Below are positions 9,228 to 21,748 of a stretch of DNA of 64,000 nucleotides, piece by piece; the stretch's first letter is position 1, and every line of letters starts with the position of its first letter. This stretch comes from Scortum barcoo (Eukaryota > Chordata > Actinopteri > Centrarchiformes > Terapontidae). A model generated the notes under the pieces. The model did no database searches. It was not told where the DNA came from and worked only from the letters and a program-made list of their open reading frames with translations. Where the stretch lies: NCBI GenBank assembly GCA_023238725.1, contig CM041539.1, positions 24,702,104 to 24,766,103 on the forward strand. The letters run 5' to 3'. The position numbers and the translations under genes were made by a program.

Positions 9228-10935
9228 CACATACCTTGTACACAACCTGTCATGAGGGGAAACTTCTATATATTTAAAGAAAAAGCAGTGAAATACTGCT
9301 CTTGGCTTCAAGAGTCAGGCAATTGCAAATTTGCAAATCTTGGTTGTCTCTCCATTCAAATAAATATCAGCTTCTTGAAAGGTTTTTTTCACCTTTTTTC
9401 TCACCTTCTTTTCAGGGTATCAGGTTGAATAGGAGGCACAGAGGTGATAATGTGTATTTCAACTAACGTCATAATATGAGCAGTGCACACAGTGCCATCA
9501 GCCCAGCTTGCTTCTGGCTTCTGGCTCTTTGATTGGTTAAACTATACATCAGCCTTCCTGTATTACTGAAAACCTTGACATATACAGCCTGAATAAACTT
9601 GTCTTTTGATTTCTAGTGGGCTTTTTTCTCATGAGCTACTGGCCCTACAGCCATAGAATAACATCACTGGAATGTTATCAGAATAATTATCACATGCCTA
9701 TCTGGCAGTAACTTGTTTTCTGTTGATTTTGTGAGCCCTGTTCTTCTAATTTGGCCTACATTAAAATTAGGCAGACTTAGTTATTAGCAGTTCCTATTTA
9801 CAGTGGATACATTAGTGTGTAACTGTATCACTGTAATTGTGATAAAAACCTAAAGATCTGACAAATGTTCTGGACTTTCTGAGCAGGTTAACAGATATTT
9901 ATTTTACAATGGATATTCAACATTAACGTGTCCTCAGAGAGAGTTTTAGTGGATTTAAAAATATGTGTATCATATGTGTTCAGATTTGATAGGCTTATGA
10001 CTCCACTGAGATTGTTTTACTCATTTATATGAAAATCAATATACAGAAAATTTTTACCACCATCCCTGTTGGACAGTTTCTATTTTGTAAAAACTTAAAA
10101 CAGTTTGCTCAATGTACAATTAGAATTTCACCTTAACTCTTCGGTGAACATGCTCTTCTCTTATCTGAAATTTTCAACATAGTGATAATCAACAAATGCA
10201 GTGTTGTGGTAGTTGCTGAGCTCGGAGGAAAACAGAGCAAATGGAGTGAAGGCCCTATTGAAATTGTTAGAGTTCATTGTACTGGATTTTAAGGAATACA
10301 AATGGTCTGCCTTGATGAGAGGATACCCCAACCAGTATGTTTTACATCTACAGCTGAAAGCTTCAGGACCCAAATGCAACACACTGGCCACAGCAGCAGT
10401 TTTGTTCAGCTTTTATTGTCAAACAGGCGAAAACAGTGCAGCTTATCAGTCTGAATCAGAGTCTCTGAGAGTTCAGTGGAGGCCCAAATGGATCGGCTGA
10501 TCCAGCTGAGCCCACTCACCGAGAAGCGGGAGGAAGACGCTGGATTTCACAAACTCCTCCTTTTTCACAATTTCAGAGCCCTGTAGCCCCATTTCTAGTG
10601 GAAGTGTTTCAGCTGCTGCCCCCCCTGATGTGTACATGAGTGCAAGGGCTTGCTCATTGCTGCTTGAAACTTTAATTTTGGGCTAAGAAGCAACTACTGT
10701 TAGGACCCTATTGAGATTAAAGGAATTCTTCTCCTTCACATATTCTTATTGGTATTTTAAATTTAAATTACATTTTAAGGGAGCTAAGTGCACCAACCTG
10801 GTAAGCCTTGTATTAAGCAAAGACAGTCTTGGTGGTGACAGACTGGGTGTAAATCTCTAATCAGGAGCAGACATAAAGTCTGTTTAATGACTTTGACAGC
10901 TTGTACGGATCCATACTATGATGGCATGTCTAATA
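9228..10935. other. Gene-free stretch
   Basis: No coding exon, RNA gene or known repeat recognised. A somewhat GC-richer patch at 10490-10640 gave no readable protein family. Confidence 0.5.
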
Positions 10936-10994
10936 TATAGACTCTAGACAATATAAGACTATAGATAATAGTCTTATATTATCTAGAGTCTATA
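10936..10994. repeat. 27-bp inverted repeat with 5-nt loop
   Basis: Left arm 10936-10962 and right arm 10968-10994 are complementary at 26 of 27 positions, separated by AGATA. The DNA or RNA would form a tight AT-rich hairpin. No terminal motif of a known transposon is present. Confidence 0.95.
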
Positions 10995-11937
10995 ATATAA
11001 TATAAGAGAGGGTTTTGACAAGGGAGTGTTATTAGTGACAGAAGCAATCTATTGGGCATGTACAATGTTGAGGAGCTGATTGAGAGGCTCCTATTTTGTA
11101 AGAAGGATTTGTTTGAACTTACTGAAGAGCTGTCACCGGATATACAGTTTGCATCAGACCACAAGACAATGTTGTGGCCCTACAAGTCTGAGTGTAGAGC
11201 AGTCAGAGACATGCTATATACTGACACCATGCGTTGCTCAAATTAAAACTATACATGTGTTAGTTGCGGCAATACTCTTGTCTTCTTTGACAAGAAAGCT
11301 TTTCATGTCATGTGACTTCCACCCAGCTAGGACTTCAATGGTCCTTTTAAGACAATATTTTCCTATGTGTTCTTGTAGCTGTGCATAGGTGCGTGAACAG
11401 TGGACATCAAAGTGAGTCTGTGTATGTTTTCTTAACCCTTTCCCTCTGCAGTGGGGCATGTGTACTGTTTCAAAAGGTCCTCTGGGAACAAAGTGGGAAT
11501 GACCCGGCAGATTCTGGTTTCCAGGCATGATACAGAGAGACCACAGCAACTGACAAGATATAGCTTGTTGTTTGACTCCAGATGAAAGAGCATAATCAGT
11601 CTTGCCACGTTGAATTAACAAACTTAAACAGGATTATTTTAATCAGTTCTTTAAGGACTTGAATGTAATGTCATCTGTATTGTTCCAGGCCATATCCAAC
11701 CCCTACCTGTCCCCTAACTTACACACAGGATCTGTTCTCGAAGAAATTCTTTGGATGAGAGGAAGCTGAGTCAACATGGACACTTTAACTCCTGTCAGTT
11801 TGCTCTGACAGGCCTCACACCAGAGGCCAGAGTAACAGGTGCCAAAACTTATGAAGATTTTAGAACTTGCGGCTCAAAGGAGGAAGTGACATGATGCCCC
11901 ACAGAGTGAATGGGGGGAGGAAGGTTGAATGACTTAG
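10995..11937. other. Gene-free stretch
   Basis: Frames at 11080-11388 (+) and 11238-11621 (-) overlap antisense, lack family motifs, and show no splice context I could support. Nothing else recognised. Confidence 0.5.
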
Positions 11938-11969
11938 GTGTGTGTGTGTGTATGTGTGTGTGTGTGTGT
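11938..11969. repeat. (TG)n microsatellite
   Basis: About 32 bp of TG with one TA interruption near 11951. On the other strand it extends a chance frame with repeated His-Thr. Confidence 0.95.
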
Positions 11970-14900
11970 CTCTCTGTTAGACATGGCTCCCTTTGTAGAT
12001 CAACTTTCACTGTCTGCTTTGCACAGGCCAACCACTGAAGGTACAGCTGTCTTTGCTGTACAGCCCACCCAGAACACTATTAAGTCAGTTCCATGCATTG
12101 CTTTGTGGACATCTCTGCTGTTTTTAAGACAGTACAAAAGGGGATTGGAGAGACGAACACATGCTTAGATTAGAAGTTGTGCAGTGTATTCAAACCCTCT
12201 TATGCTTCACTATAACACTGAAAGACTGAAACATAACCAACAAAAGCCACAGCCCTGTACTTGAACAGTGGAGACTATAGTCCAAACTGTGGTTTACTTA
12301 TTTCTTAACAAGAAATTACTTTTGTCTCTTTTTATACAGGGAAGTCAAAGCAGCATGTATGCTTCACATAGGGCACTGGAGAAGTTCTAAGCTACTGTAA
12401 AAAGGAAAGTTCAACCATGCTCACCACTATACTACTTCAGGCAGGAACCTTCAGCCATTGGCTACAGTTTTGTTAAAATCATGATGAGCAGAAAGTGGAG
12501 AGACTAACCCAAGAGATGCTCCTTTGTCCCACAGATGAACCATCTGTATGGGTGATGGGTGTGGAACAGGAGATGGACACTGTGTCTGGCATTGTTGCAC
12601 CTAATTTTTCATATTTTTAGTCTTGGCTCTCCACCAGAAGTGTGAAAGACCCTGCTCGGGCTAATTCAAGGATCTTATTAAACCATCCAGATGGTCATAA
12701 CAACAGGTGGTATGCATTAAGGGCAGAGACTTAATCAACATGATCAACATCTCCTATTCCTATCACCAATATGATGCTTACAGTTGCACTCCACTAAAAA
12801 CATTGCTTTAGTAACTATTCAACATTGGCTTTAATTAATTAAATTACACGTCATTTCTTTTTGTTACCCAGCTCTGTCAGAAGTGTCTTACCACACCTTC
12901 AATGCCTCCACAGCCACACATCACTGTATTGGACATATGTAGGAATAACAAACACAACAGGTAGACAGATGACAGTCTAAGCAGAATAGTGAGTAGTGAC
13001 ATGAGGATAGTGACCACTGTACCACTGCAGAAGTCCCATAACACTAACAGTGAAGCGGCATGCAACTGCTGTTTTGACAGATGCTATTGTTACGGGAGTC
13101 CTAAGCAAACAAGTCTTCCTCCCAAAGTCAAACTCATAGACTGTATTTGGGAATCAATCGCCGCTATTGCTTCTCTGTTTGCCAGTCTGCTACCACTTAG
13201 AAGTCTTCCTAAAAGAATGCCTATATTCCATTTTTCAGTGGTTGAAGCGCATCCATTCCTAATGACTGGACTTCACTTAGATTGGATGTGGCCATAGGTA
13301 TGTTAAAATTAATCTGTTGAATATTCTTATAATTTACAGCAAATCACCTAAACTATCTTGGGAATTACCTCTGTACAAATGTCTGACTGCTTTGTCTCTG
13401 TTCAGTGTAGACATAAGAAAAAAAGAAAAACCCAGGTGGGGAGAAGGTTTGTGTATAAGTCCACCAAAAGATCTTAAATCAGAGCATCACAGGCAGTAAG
13501 ACCCCTCTGAGGGTTCGGCTGGAGCACATGAGCTCTCCAGCCCCAGAAGATTCAGCTGTCCAACCGCTGGAAACAGTCTGACACAAAGGCATGTGACCCC
13601 ACCAGTGGAGAAACAGCTTACTGATGCAACTGAAGAAAACAAAGGCCTTCTAAATACAAATAAATATCTGTAACACCTGCAGAAAGAAAAAGGGGACACA
13701 TGGGGAAGCTAACTGCTTCTGATAGAGCCGCAGCGACCAAGCAGGGAACATGTGACCAGAGAGTAAATAAAGCAACCAGCATGAGGTGGGGATGCAGCGT
13801 GGGGTTTGGACCCCTCAAGCAGAAGGATGCTCTGGCCTCCATGGTAGAGGGCTGGCCTGTCAGAGGACTAGACATCCACAGCTGTGTTTTCACTGTGTTT
13901 GTTCCTGAGGGCCACAATGAAAGGTTTCAATAACCAAAAACTCCTCTAAGATGACTGTTCTCTATTGCACATACGCAGACACATATACATATGCACACAC
14001 ACACACACATACACTGCTAGAAAAAACAGCTAGGTGGCTTTTTTCAATTAATGGTGAATTTGCGGTTATAGTCTTGGGATTATTGTCGGTAGCAGAAGCA
14101 GCAACAATAGTGAATATTTTGGTAATAAATTGATTAATAGCAGTAATGATCATGGTAGAGGGCTACTACTGCTAACAGAGGTAGAAAACAATGACAAAAT
14201 ACATATAGACAGTATAATAACAATTTTACTTTGCTGTTATTTAATTAATAGTTGCCTAAATTCTGTTCATCTTCATTGGCAAAGTGTTCCACTCTAGGAA
14301 GTGTAACTCTTATACTGAGCACAAGTCATAGGATGTGGGTGTGAATGTTTGGCAGAGTAAGTAAAGGACTTGGATGGGAGATTGGGTTCACAGCCTAGAT
14401 TAAGGTTATTGAAACACTTGGTTATGGGAAATGTAGTGGTCCTCTTTCGATATTCAAAAAGAAAATGGCAAGAAGAAATTACCTGAAAACAATGAAAAAA
14501 TGAAAATGTCTAACAGGCCCTGAAAATTGTCTATTAATTATAGTGCCAAACAATTGTTAGTCATTAATTCATTTCACCTGGGTAACTGGGACTCAGTATG
14601 TAATCATTGTATCAGGTGATTACTGATATGTATAAATAGGAATAAAAAGAGGAATGTGTCTGAAAACAAAACTATTCCAACTTTATGTATTTATTATTAT
14701 ATTTTTGTATTATTCATGGAAGGCCATTTACATGACAAGGCAGACCATTTGTATGTTTCCCAAAGAAGTGTTAGTCGTTGTAACTGTACATTGTTCAATA
14801 TACAGTAAACTTGATGTTTGATAAGAGACCAGGCCTGAAGATTTCTTCAATTCAGTATTTTGTCATAACCTTATCACCACCCACTGACAATAGGAAGCAC

Positions 14901-17159
14901 TACTGGCAACAACCAGCAACATTACTGGATTTAGATTGAATTTACCTTGTGTGGTCTACACTTGATAATACAGACTGAGGTGTTAAATGTAGTCACCATG
15001 GCAGATGCATGATGCCACACCAAACATGAAGTGGAAATAACCCACCAATGTTTTGGCTAGTCTGCCTTAAACTGTTGTTACTGATTTGTAAAGCACCACA
15101 TAATTGCAAAAAGGAGTGAAGCACAAATATTCCAGTGTCTCACTCTAGTGCCACATACTCCACACAGGAAATAAAGTTTTACTCATTTGTGCCACTGCGG
15201 TTGATCTTTAAAAATAGTTCACAAATATATAGTTATATGCTTTAAAAAAGGTCAGACATTTCTTAAGACAGCTAGCAACTGCTTTTTACAGCAAATGTTA
15301 TTCAAATAAATAAACAGTGCATTTGTTGGGGACTATTTTCAGTAACTGATTGGTGGATCAATAGGAGGGTGTATATGAGATTAAATAAAAAAACTACAGT
15401 GTATGTTAATGTCAATAGAGAAACATTTCACCCAGCGCAATGGTGTGGCTTTTTAATAGTTTAGACAACAACTGAGATGTACTGTACAGAGAAGTAAGAT
15501 ATATATCATTGGTTTGGATACGCATGCAGTACTTGGTAAGTAGTTTTCCACTAAAATAAATTAATTGTTGGTTTGGATGTGTGCATTTGTTGACAGAAGT
15601 ATAGAGTATCACCAGACTTGTCCTTTAAAACAACTACACAAAAGTCATATGACAATAGCATTTTATAACAAGTCAAACTCATCATGAAACCATTTGGAGG
15701 TGTACCATCCCCTGTCTATTGCTATATGCCGGTTCTATTCTATGTTATCTACACAAACAAGTGCCGTTGTCTTGGAGGCCATTAATATTCAAGTCTTCAT
15801 GGCTGATGGTGTGTCAAGCAGTTGCATTTCAACAGTGGAGGGCAGCCTTTCCCACAGTTTGAAGGGTGTCTGACTACTCTGAGACTGAGACTGAATGGCA
15901 GCGTAGACAATATCCAAGTGTTTTCACCTGCTACTGCACAGTCCTGTTTCTAGTTGGCAACAACTACTTAGACTGTAAATCTTTCTTAGATACATACACT
16001 GTCCAAAAACTACCAATGTCAGTGTTTGTGTCTGTGTTGTGACCCCAACAGCGCAGGTTGTGTTGAATAGAATGATGAAGAAGCATCTGCAGTGAGCTAG
16101 ACATCCGCAACTTTTCCTTCCCCTCCACCCTGAGGCTGCCAGTAGTGCTCTACTTTATTTGTTTTGGTTGAGGACTGTCCAAAGGGGGATCTTGCTTACT
16201 AAGTATCCATTTCACTTTTTGATTGATTGAGATTGATGCTCAATTAAGGGTGAGAACTCCTGTTTTACCCTATTGCTTCCCTCCACATTTCAGCCAGATT
16301 ACAGACTGGAGGCCGCCCCACAGTTACATGTGCAAGCATGTAAATCTCAGCTTCTGCCTGTTGCTTAATGTTGATGTGACAATGATCTGATGTACTTTAA
16401 TGTTGAAACTGTATCCATTACTAATGTAAATTCTGCAACAGTTCACCAAATAATTTGGTACTTCTTTGCAAAATCAGAAGTACAAGTACCAGGTTATTTA
16501 GTAGTTTAGTGACTAGTAGTAGTTTGTTAATGCTGATGAAGACAGTGTATAAATCCTTCACTTCACAAAGCTTGTCTGCCACAGCTAATCCACACTGACA
16601 CTCCTTTCTGCAGATATACAAATTATAACAAATACACAAAGAGCATGAAATGTTATTGAGACCATCACATATCACTCATTTCACAGTGATGTAGGTTTTC
16701 AGTGGCTGTATTTGATGGGGAAAATTTAAATTAGAAGAACTTTTGTGCTTATTCATCAGACTAAAAATCTGCAACTTTTCATTTAAGACGAAAATGAGAA
16801 ATATTCTTGTGTGATTCCTCTTTCGAGAATATTGACCATATCAGATGTGTTAGTAGTGTTTTCTGTTAGGGCTGCTGAAAGAAAACTGCCACATTTTGCC
16901 ACAAAACCTCCTACAAAACCACCTAACATCACACAAACCCCTTTTATTTATGTGTAATAAAATGATCGTCTCATAGGTACACTTGCTAGGTTGTCAGGGG
17001 TTTCAACTGCATCTTTTCCAGGGTCTCCACAGCAGTCACATGTGATGTCATTCCTCTTGCAAAGATCAGCCATTGCTTTAGGCATTCAGTAAGATTAGGA
17101 GAAAGTACTCTTATTGCGAAAATTAGAATGACTGAGTGTTCACGCTCTCTTGCTCTCCC
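11970..17159. other. Long gene-free stretch
   Basis: About 5.2 kb with no supported gene. Only a short (CA)n tract (13992-14009) stands out. The largest frames here (for example 13618-13917 minus) have no recognisable domain and could be chance. Unrecognised non-coding or intronic function cannot be excluded. Confidence 0.5.
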
Positions 17160-17613
17160 TCTGCTCTCTCCAAAGACCCTCCTTGCAGCCTCACTCAGTC
17201 TAATTCTTTATTTTTAACTACTCTTCATTATTCATTATTCTTCTGTTTCTTCTACCTCTACTTCTGTTTACGTATCTTTTTAAACTCTTGTTTCTGATTT
17301 CTTGGTTGTTTGGTTGTTGTTTATCCAACAATTCAGCTGCCCCGAGTTAGTCCATGTGCATTGGAGCAAAGCCTGAACAGTGATTAATGCTTTGTCAGAT
17401 TCTCTGTTCTGATTGGTTGTTTTGGTTCAGGTGTGGTGGATTCTTGTCCAGTGAGCTTAGAGGCAGCAGGTGGAGCCAGAGGAGTCTGATTTTTATCACA
17501 GATTATCTGTCTCATGTTCTACTGTCAGGACATTTTTAGTGATAGTTTCAGTGAATATGACTAAAAGTCACCTTTAAGTACGTTATCTACTTCTACTTTA
17601 AGCCCATCACTGC
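17160..17613 (+). repeat. Dispersed repeat, copy B (probably hAT-derived, non-autonomous)
   Basis: The best preserved of four copies. It carries the TCTAATTCTTTATTTTTAAC segment, TTGGTTGTTTGGTTGTTG, CTGATTGGTTGTTTTGG, GGTGGAGCCAGAGGAGTCTG and CACAGATTATCTGTCTCATG. Its right end reads CTACTTTAAGCCCATCACTG (17594-17613), which on the other strand is CAGTGATGGGCTTAAAGTAG. That resembles the end of fish hAT elements. No matching left end is clear. Confidence 0.65.
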
Positions 17614-19009
17614 CAGGTAAATTGCTTTGTATTTCTGAGGGCAGACATGGATGCTGCATTAATGTTCTTGGACATGGTAAATATTGTGTGTGGGCTATGT
17701 AGCTATTACATTTACTCTACCTAAATATTGGATTATTGTCTTATAACTGTGGAAATTTCTCTTTTTTGTGTCATAAGCACGCCATGTTTTTGTAATTAAT
17801 CTCACTGCCATAAAGGGAAACAGTTCCACTCTCAACCTTTAAGAAGCTCAAAAAAATAGCTCACTTAAATTAAAAATGCAGGAAATGTTTTTACAAAACT
17901 GTCCTAGAACATGGACAGTAATTCTGACATTCCAACAATAATCCAATTCCAATAATGGCCTCTGGGACATGCTGTGTTATCATTACTCCTGTGAATATTA
18001 TTTTCACATATCTAACACAATTTGTCAAGCTGCTCGTGTGTCGAGTGAGCTGTTGGGTGAACCTGATAATATCCTTGAAAACAGGTGGGGGCCTCAGAGC
18101 AGCTCCTGACACCCTGAGTTTGTTACTATGGGAACAAAGGCCAAAGAGAATTAGCTTAACCTTGCGGTGTCACTGACGGGGACACAAAAATTTTAGTCTG
18201 GGAAACAAGAAAACATTTTTGTTTAGTTGATTAGTGAACTTGTAGCAGAGTGTACTCACTTTGCAGTTCCAACATGAAATCTTGTTTTGATTATGTTTTG
18301 TTTTTTGTTTTTTTTAAAAGCAATTCCAACCTTCCCATCTGTTTCTGGGAAAAGGAAACACTTTGCTTTCATCTTTGTGAAAGGAACTGTTTAAATTTTT
18401 CCTGCATTTGTAAGACTCTACTTTGGAAGTATTTTGTGCAGTTCGTGAGATTTTGAAGCAAACTGTATTGTGTTACATGATCTATCCTGGGGTGCTCAAC
18501 AAGACAGCTGGCATTGTGATAGACTTTGATTTCTAACTTCTGCTATGACTTCAGGCTCCTGAGTTCAGTGTACTGTTAGAGAACATTCAGCCTGACCACC
18601 AGCCCATGCACTGCCACCACCCCATGAAGCAATTACCAATAATCTATGGACATTTGACTTTATTTGTGATTTTGATTCAAATCAATATTGCCCTGTTCTG
18701 CACCCTGCAACAATATATTTTATTTTTACAGCTTACTTAAAGGCTCTCAGTGTGTTACATTGAAAAAAGGAAGCCTCTCTGACTGTAGTAGTGTCACAGA
18801 GGGGAGAAGGGAACACACTCTGTCATAGTCTTAAAAGAGATAGTTTGGGTGAAGCTCTTGTTTTCAGTTTCTTTTTTATCCTGACAGCAAATACTGACTC
18901 AGTATTGATGTTGGATAGGAGCAAGCATTCAGCATCTTCTCCCTCTCTGCTAGACAGAGGAAAAACAGCTGTGTTTATAAAGCAGGGTACACCACTGAAG
19001 GTAGAGGTA
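17614..19009. other. Gene-free stretch
   Basis: No coding or repeat family recognised. A short T-rich run lies at 18297-18316. Confidence 0.5.
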
Positions 19010-19029
19010 CACCTTAAGATCTTAAGGTG
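19010..19029. repeat. Perfect 20-bp palindrome
   Basis: CACCTTAAGATCTTAAGGTG equals its own reverse complement. No associated gene, so any role as a protein-binding site is unsupported. Confidence 0.95.
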
Positions 19030-19238
19030 CATGGGGACATGATTAGGATAATGCTTACCTAAGATAGTAAAAATGACCACTGTGAGCTATAAGTAGTTTA
19101 ATTAGTAGAAACTTCAGAGATTCCCATTGTGATGTCATTATTTTAAAGGGGTAGTGATGCCATGAGTTATATTTGAATATCCCCCCGATGGAGCCTAGAC
19201 ATAGCAGTAGTGGTGAAGGGGTGAATAATAATGCTAAA

Positions 19239-19241
19239 GAT
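19239..19241. repeat. Possible target duplication (GAT), left
   Basis: GAT before the CAGGGGCC end and GAT again after the GCCCCTG end (21749-21751). PIF/Harbinger usually duplicates TWA, so this 3-bp match may be chance. Confidence 0.35.
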
Positions 19242-20404
19242 CAGGGGCCTCATTTATAAAACTTGTCAAAAGGCGCTGTACGGATGAAATACAAAGTGCA
19301 TATGCACATGAATATTCTGATTTATAACACTGTACGCACGTTCGTCCTACGCCGGTTTCCCTTTATAAATCACAACCAACTGGAAATGTGGCACACCTTT
19401 TGTGGGCATCATGTCACACCCATAATTGCCTATAAGTAGTCAGTGAAACACCTCTAATTAATATTCATTCTACCTGACTGCATGATGATGACCATGGCGA
19501 CACCGACACAAAGGGTAAAATAAGAAAATTGCATATTATTAATCTGTCTCTGGTGTCAGGCTTTGTACCCAATTCTTTTAAAGTAGCTGTAATTAAACCA
19601 TTGATCAAAAAACCTACACTTGATGCAGATGTGTTAGCCAATTACAGACCAATATCGAACCTCCCCTTTTTGTCTAGATCCTAGAGAAGATCCTAGAGAA
19701 AGCCGTTGCCAGCCAGTTATGTAATTATCTCCACAGTAATAGTCTTTTTGAAGTTTTTCAGTCAGGATTTAGAGCTCACCATAGCACAGAAACAGCACTT
19801 GTGAAAGTCACTAATGACCTGTTGACAGCATCAGATAAGAGGGCTTCTGTCTGTACTTGTCCTGTTAGACCTCAGTGCTGCCTTTGATACAGTTGACCAT
19901 CACATTCTGTTGCTGAGAATGGAAAAACTGCTTATCATACTTATTAGATCGGTCTTAGTTTGTCCATATCAACAGTGAATCCTCTGTGCATACTAAAGTA
20001 TGTCATGGAGTTCCACAAGGTTCAGTGCTAGGTCCTGATTCTATTTATTTTGTATATGCTGCCCCTTGGCAATATCATCAGGACGCAAAAAGAGAAAAGA
20101 GACCATATTATTCCAGTATTATTACTTCCAGTATTGGCTTCTCTGCATTGGCTCCCTGTAAAATTTAGAGTGGATTTTAAAATCCTACTCCTCACATATA
20201 AGGCTCTACATGGTCTGGCACCATCATATCCTAATGAATTGATAACTCCTTATCATCCGACTAGAGTGCTGCGCTTCCCAAAACGCAGGCTTACTTGTAG
20301 TTCCCAGGGTTTCCAGAAGTAGTCTAGGGGGCAGAGCCTTCAGCTATCAGGCCCCAGTTCTCTGGAACCAGCTCCCAGTCCCTCCCAGCTCCCTCTACCC
20401 TTAT

Positions 20405-20890
20405 TTCAAAGTCAAAGTCAAAGTCTGCATTATTGTCAATTATGCTGCATGTGCAGGACATTGAAAGTACGTTTCTCTCAAACCTTTGGTGCAAACAACA
20501 AAAATAAGCAAAATACAACAAAATAAGCATAATGATTACAACTAAATTAAGACATGGCAATAAAAATAAGACATAGCAAAATCACAGAGAGTGTAAATAG
20601 ATATGGTAATAGTGCAAAATGGAGTCAGCTTATAGACTGGTTAAAGTTAAACTGGTTAAATTGGTTAAATTGGTTAAATTGGTTGAAGTGGTTAATGTGA
20701 ATACTCTTATGTCCTGTAAAGTGCATGTTACTGCCGGAGCCCCTGGTCCTCTTTGTTCTCTCCAGTCTTGCAGGTTCCTCACTGATTCTGGTTGTGGTCC
20801 ATCTGTCTGAGGTTCACTGGCCTGGTGGGGACATGATCTGTGTCTGTGTTGTGGAGAGAAGGTTCGAGTGGCCCAGAGCTCCATATGAGG
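20405..20890 (-). mobile_element. Inverted LINE 3'-end fragment nested in L2
   Basis: The left edge carries AAAGTCAAAGTCAAAGTC, a short tandem tail that in reverse is a LINE 3' terminus (GACTTTGACTTTGACTTT). ATAGTGCAAA-type sequence near 20611-20620 also fits an inverted LINE 3' UTR. Positions 20636-20694 contain repeated GGTTAAATT units, and 20644-20753 match the fragment at 6938-7036. No coding region identified. Both edges are approximate. Confidence 0.55.
20636..20694 (+). repeat. Short tandem repeat, (GGTTAAATT)n-like
   Basis: About six imperfect units of GGTTAAANTT/GGTTGAAGT. A shorter, degenerate version lies in the matching fragment at about 6999-7034 on the minus strand. Confidence 0.85.
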
Positions 20891-21748
20891 ACATCTAGAG
20901 ATGCACCTGGACTCACAGACTCATTTCCATTACCTGTGATACCTTCACACATGGACTAAACCCAATGAACTCAGTATAGCTACAAGTTTATTAAGACCCA
21001 TGTTTAACTCCATAATATGATTGATGATGTTCTCTGTACATGTGGCATCTATTGCACGTCTGTCCGTCCCAGGGAGAGGGATCCCTCATCTGTGGCTCTT
21101 CCTCAGGTTTCTTCTTTTTCCCATAAAGGGTTTTTTGAAGTTTTTCCTGACCCGGTTTGAGGGTCAGAGGGTGTCATAACTTCTGTACAGATTGTAAAGC
21201 CCTCAGAGGCAAATGATGTTTGTGATTTTGTCCGTTAATTAAAATACATTTGATTAGATTTTTTTTTTAATATATGAAACTATGCACTCGGATCTGCTCA
21301 AACTGAAGTATCAAAAACGGCATCAGTGTGAACATAATCGGTCTCACTGTTCTCCTTATTTATTAGAATAAAATTCAGTGCATGCAAGTGTTCAATAATA
21401 ACAGAACATATCTGAGGGGTTCTTATACCGTTTTTTGGTGGTTTAGTCATAGTAAAAATGGCTTTTATCATTTAGTAAATGAACTCCTCATTTACGATAT
21501 GTGAACAGTAATATTTCGATTTCCTCTACATAATGGGATCAGTTCACATCATTTCTGTGTTTCATCCTTCTGCCGACGGAGTTGCAGTTTCTCATTTCTC
21601 CACAGTATGTGCGTACACATGGGTCAGATTTTACAAAGAGGACCCCACATTCTCGCCAAGTTTGTTTATTAAAAATCCCAAAGTTTGCATAGAAGTTGCT
21701 GTATGCCTTCTTTTGTGCGTACGCAACGTTTTTAAATTAGAGCCCCTG

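Larger units (their letters stand above)
19530..21263 (+). mobile_element. L2-clade LINE (Maui-like), 5'-truncated and interrupted
   Basis: Decayed RT: VAVIKPLIKKPTL, DVLANYRPISNLPF, then AHHSTETALVKVTNDLL, LDLSAAFDTVDHHIL (first catalytic Asp), HTKVCHGVPQGSVLGP, then ASLHWLPVKFRVDFKILLLT, YKALHGLAPSY. These blocks are characteristic of fish L2 elements. The FADD core is lost between 20050 and 20100. The 3' UTR resumes at about 20895-21263 with GGGAGAGGGATCCCTCATCT and TGTAAAGCCCTCAGAGGCAA, typical of L2 3' ends. A foreign fragment (about 20405-20890) separates coding part and 3' UTR. Many frameshifts; inactive. Confidence 0.88.
19242..21748 (+). mobile_element. PIF/Harbinger-like element carrying nested LINE insertions
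   Basis: The left end CAGGGGCCTCATTTATAAAA and right end AAATTAGAGCCCCTG are inverted, the right one diverged. The first 280 bp match the subterminal region of the copy at 7430-7696, including an ATGGCGACACC start that corresponds to the Myb/SANT-like gene start. That gene stops after about nine codons, just before the L2 sequence. The right part, 21264-21748, ends with GTGCGTACGCAACG as in these ends. The L2 LINE at about 19530-21263 interrupts the element. Confidence 0.75.

Noticed and set aside
10213..10500. 95-codon plus-strand frame with a minus-strand counterpart
   Set aside because: Overlapping frames on both strands without a recognised domain; no promoter or splice evidence.
13618..13917. 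99-codon minus-strand frame with overlapping plus-strand frame
   Set aside because: No recognisable domain, no supported splice context, and an antisense frame of similar length. Chance is the simplest reading.
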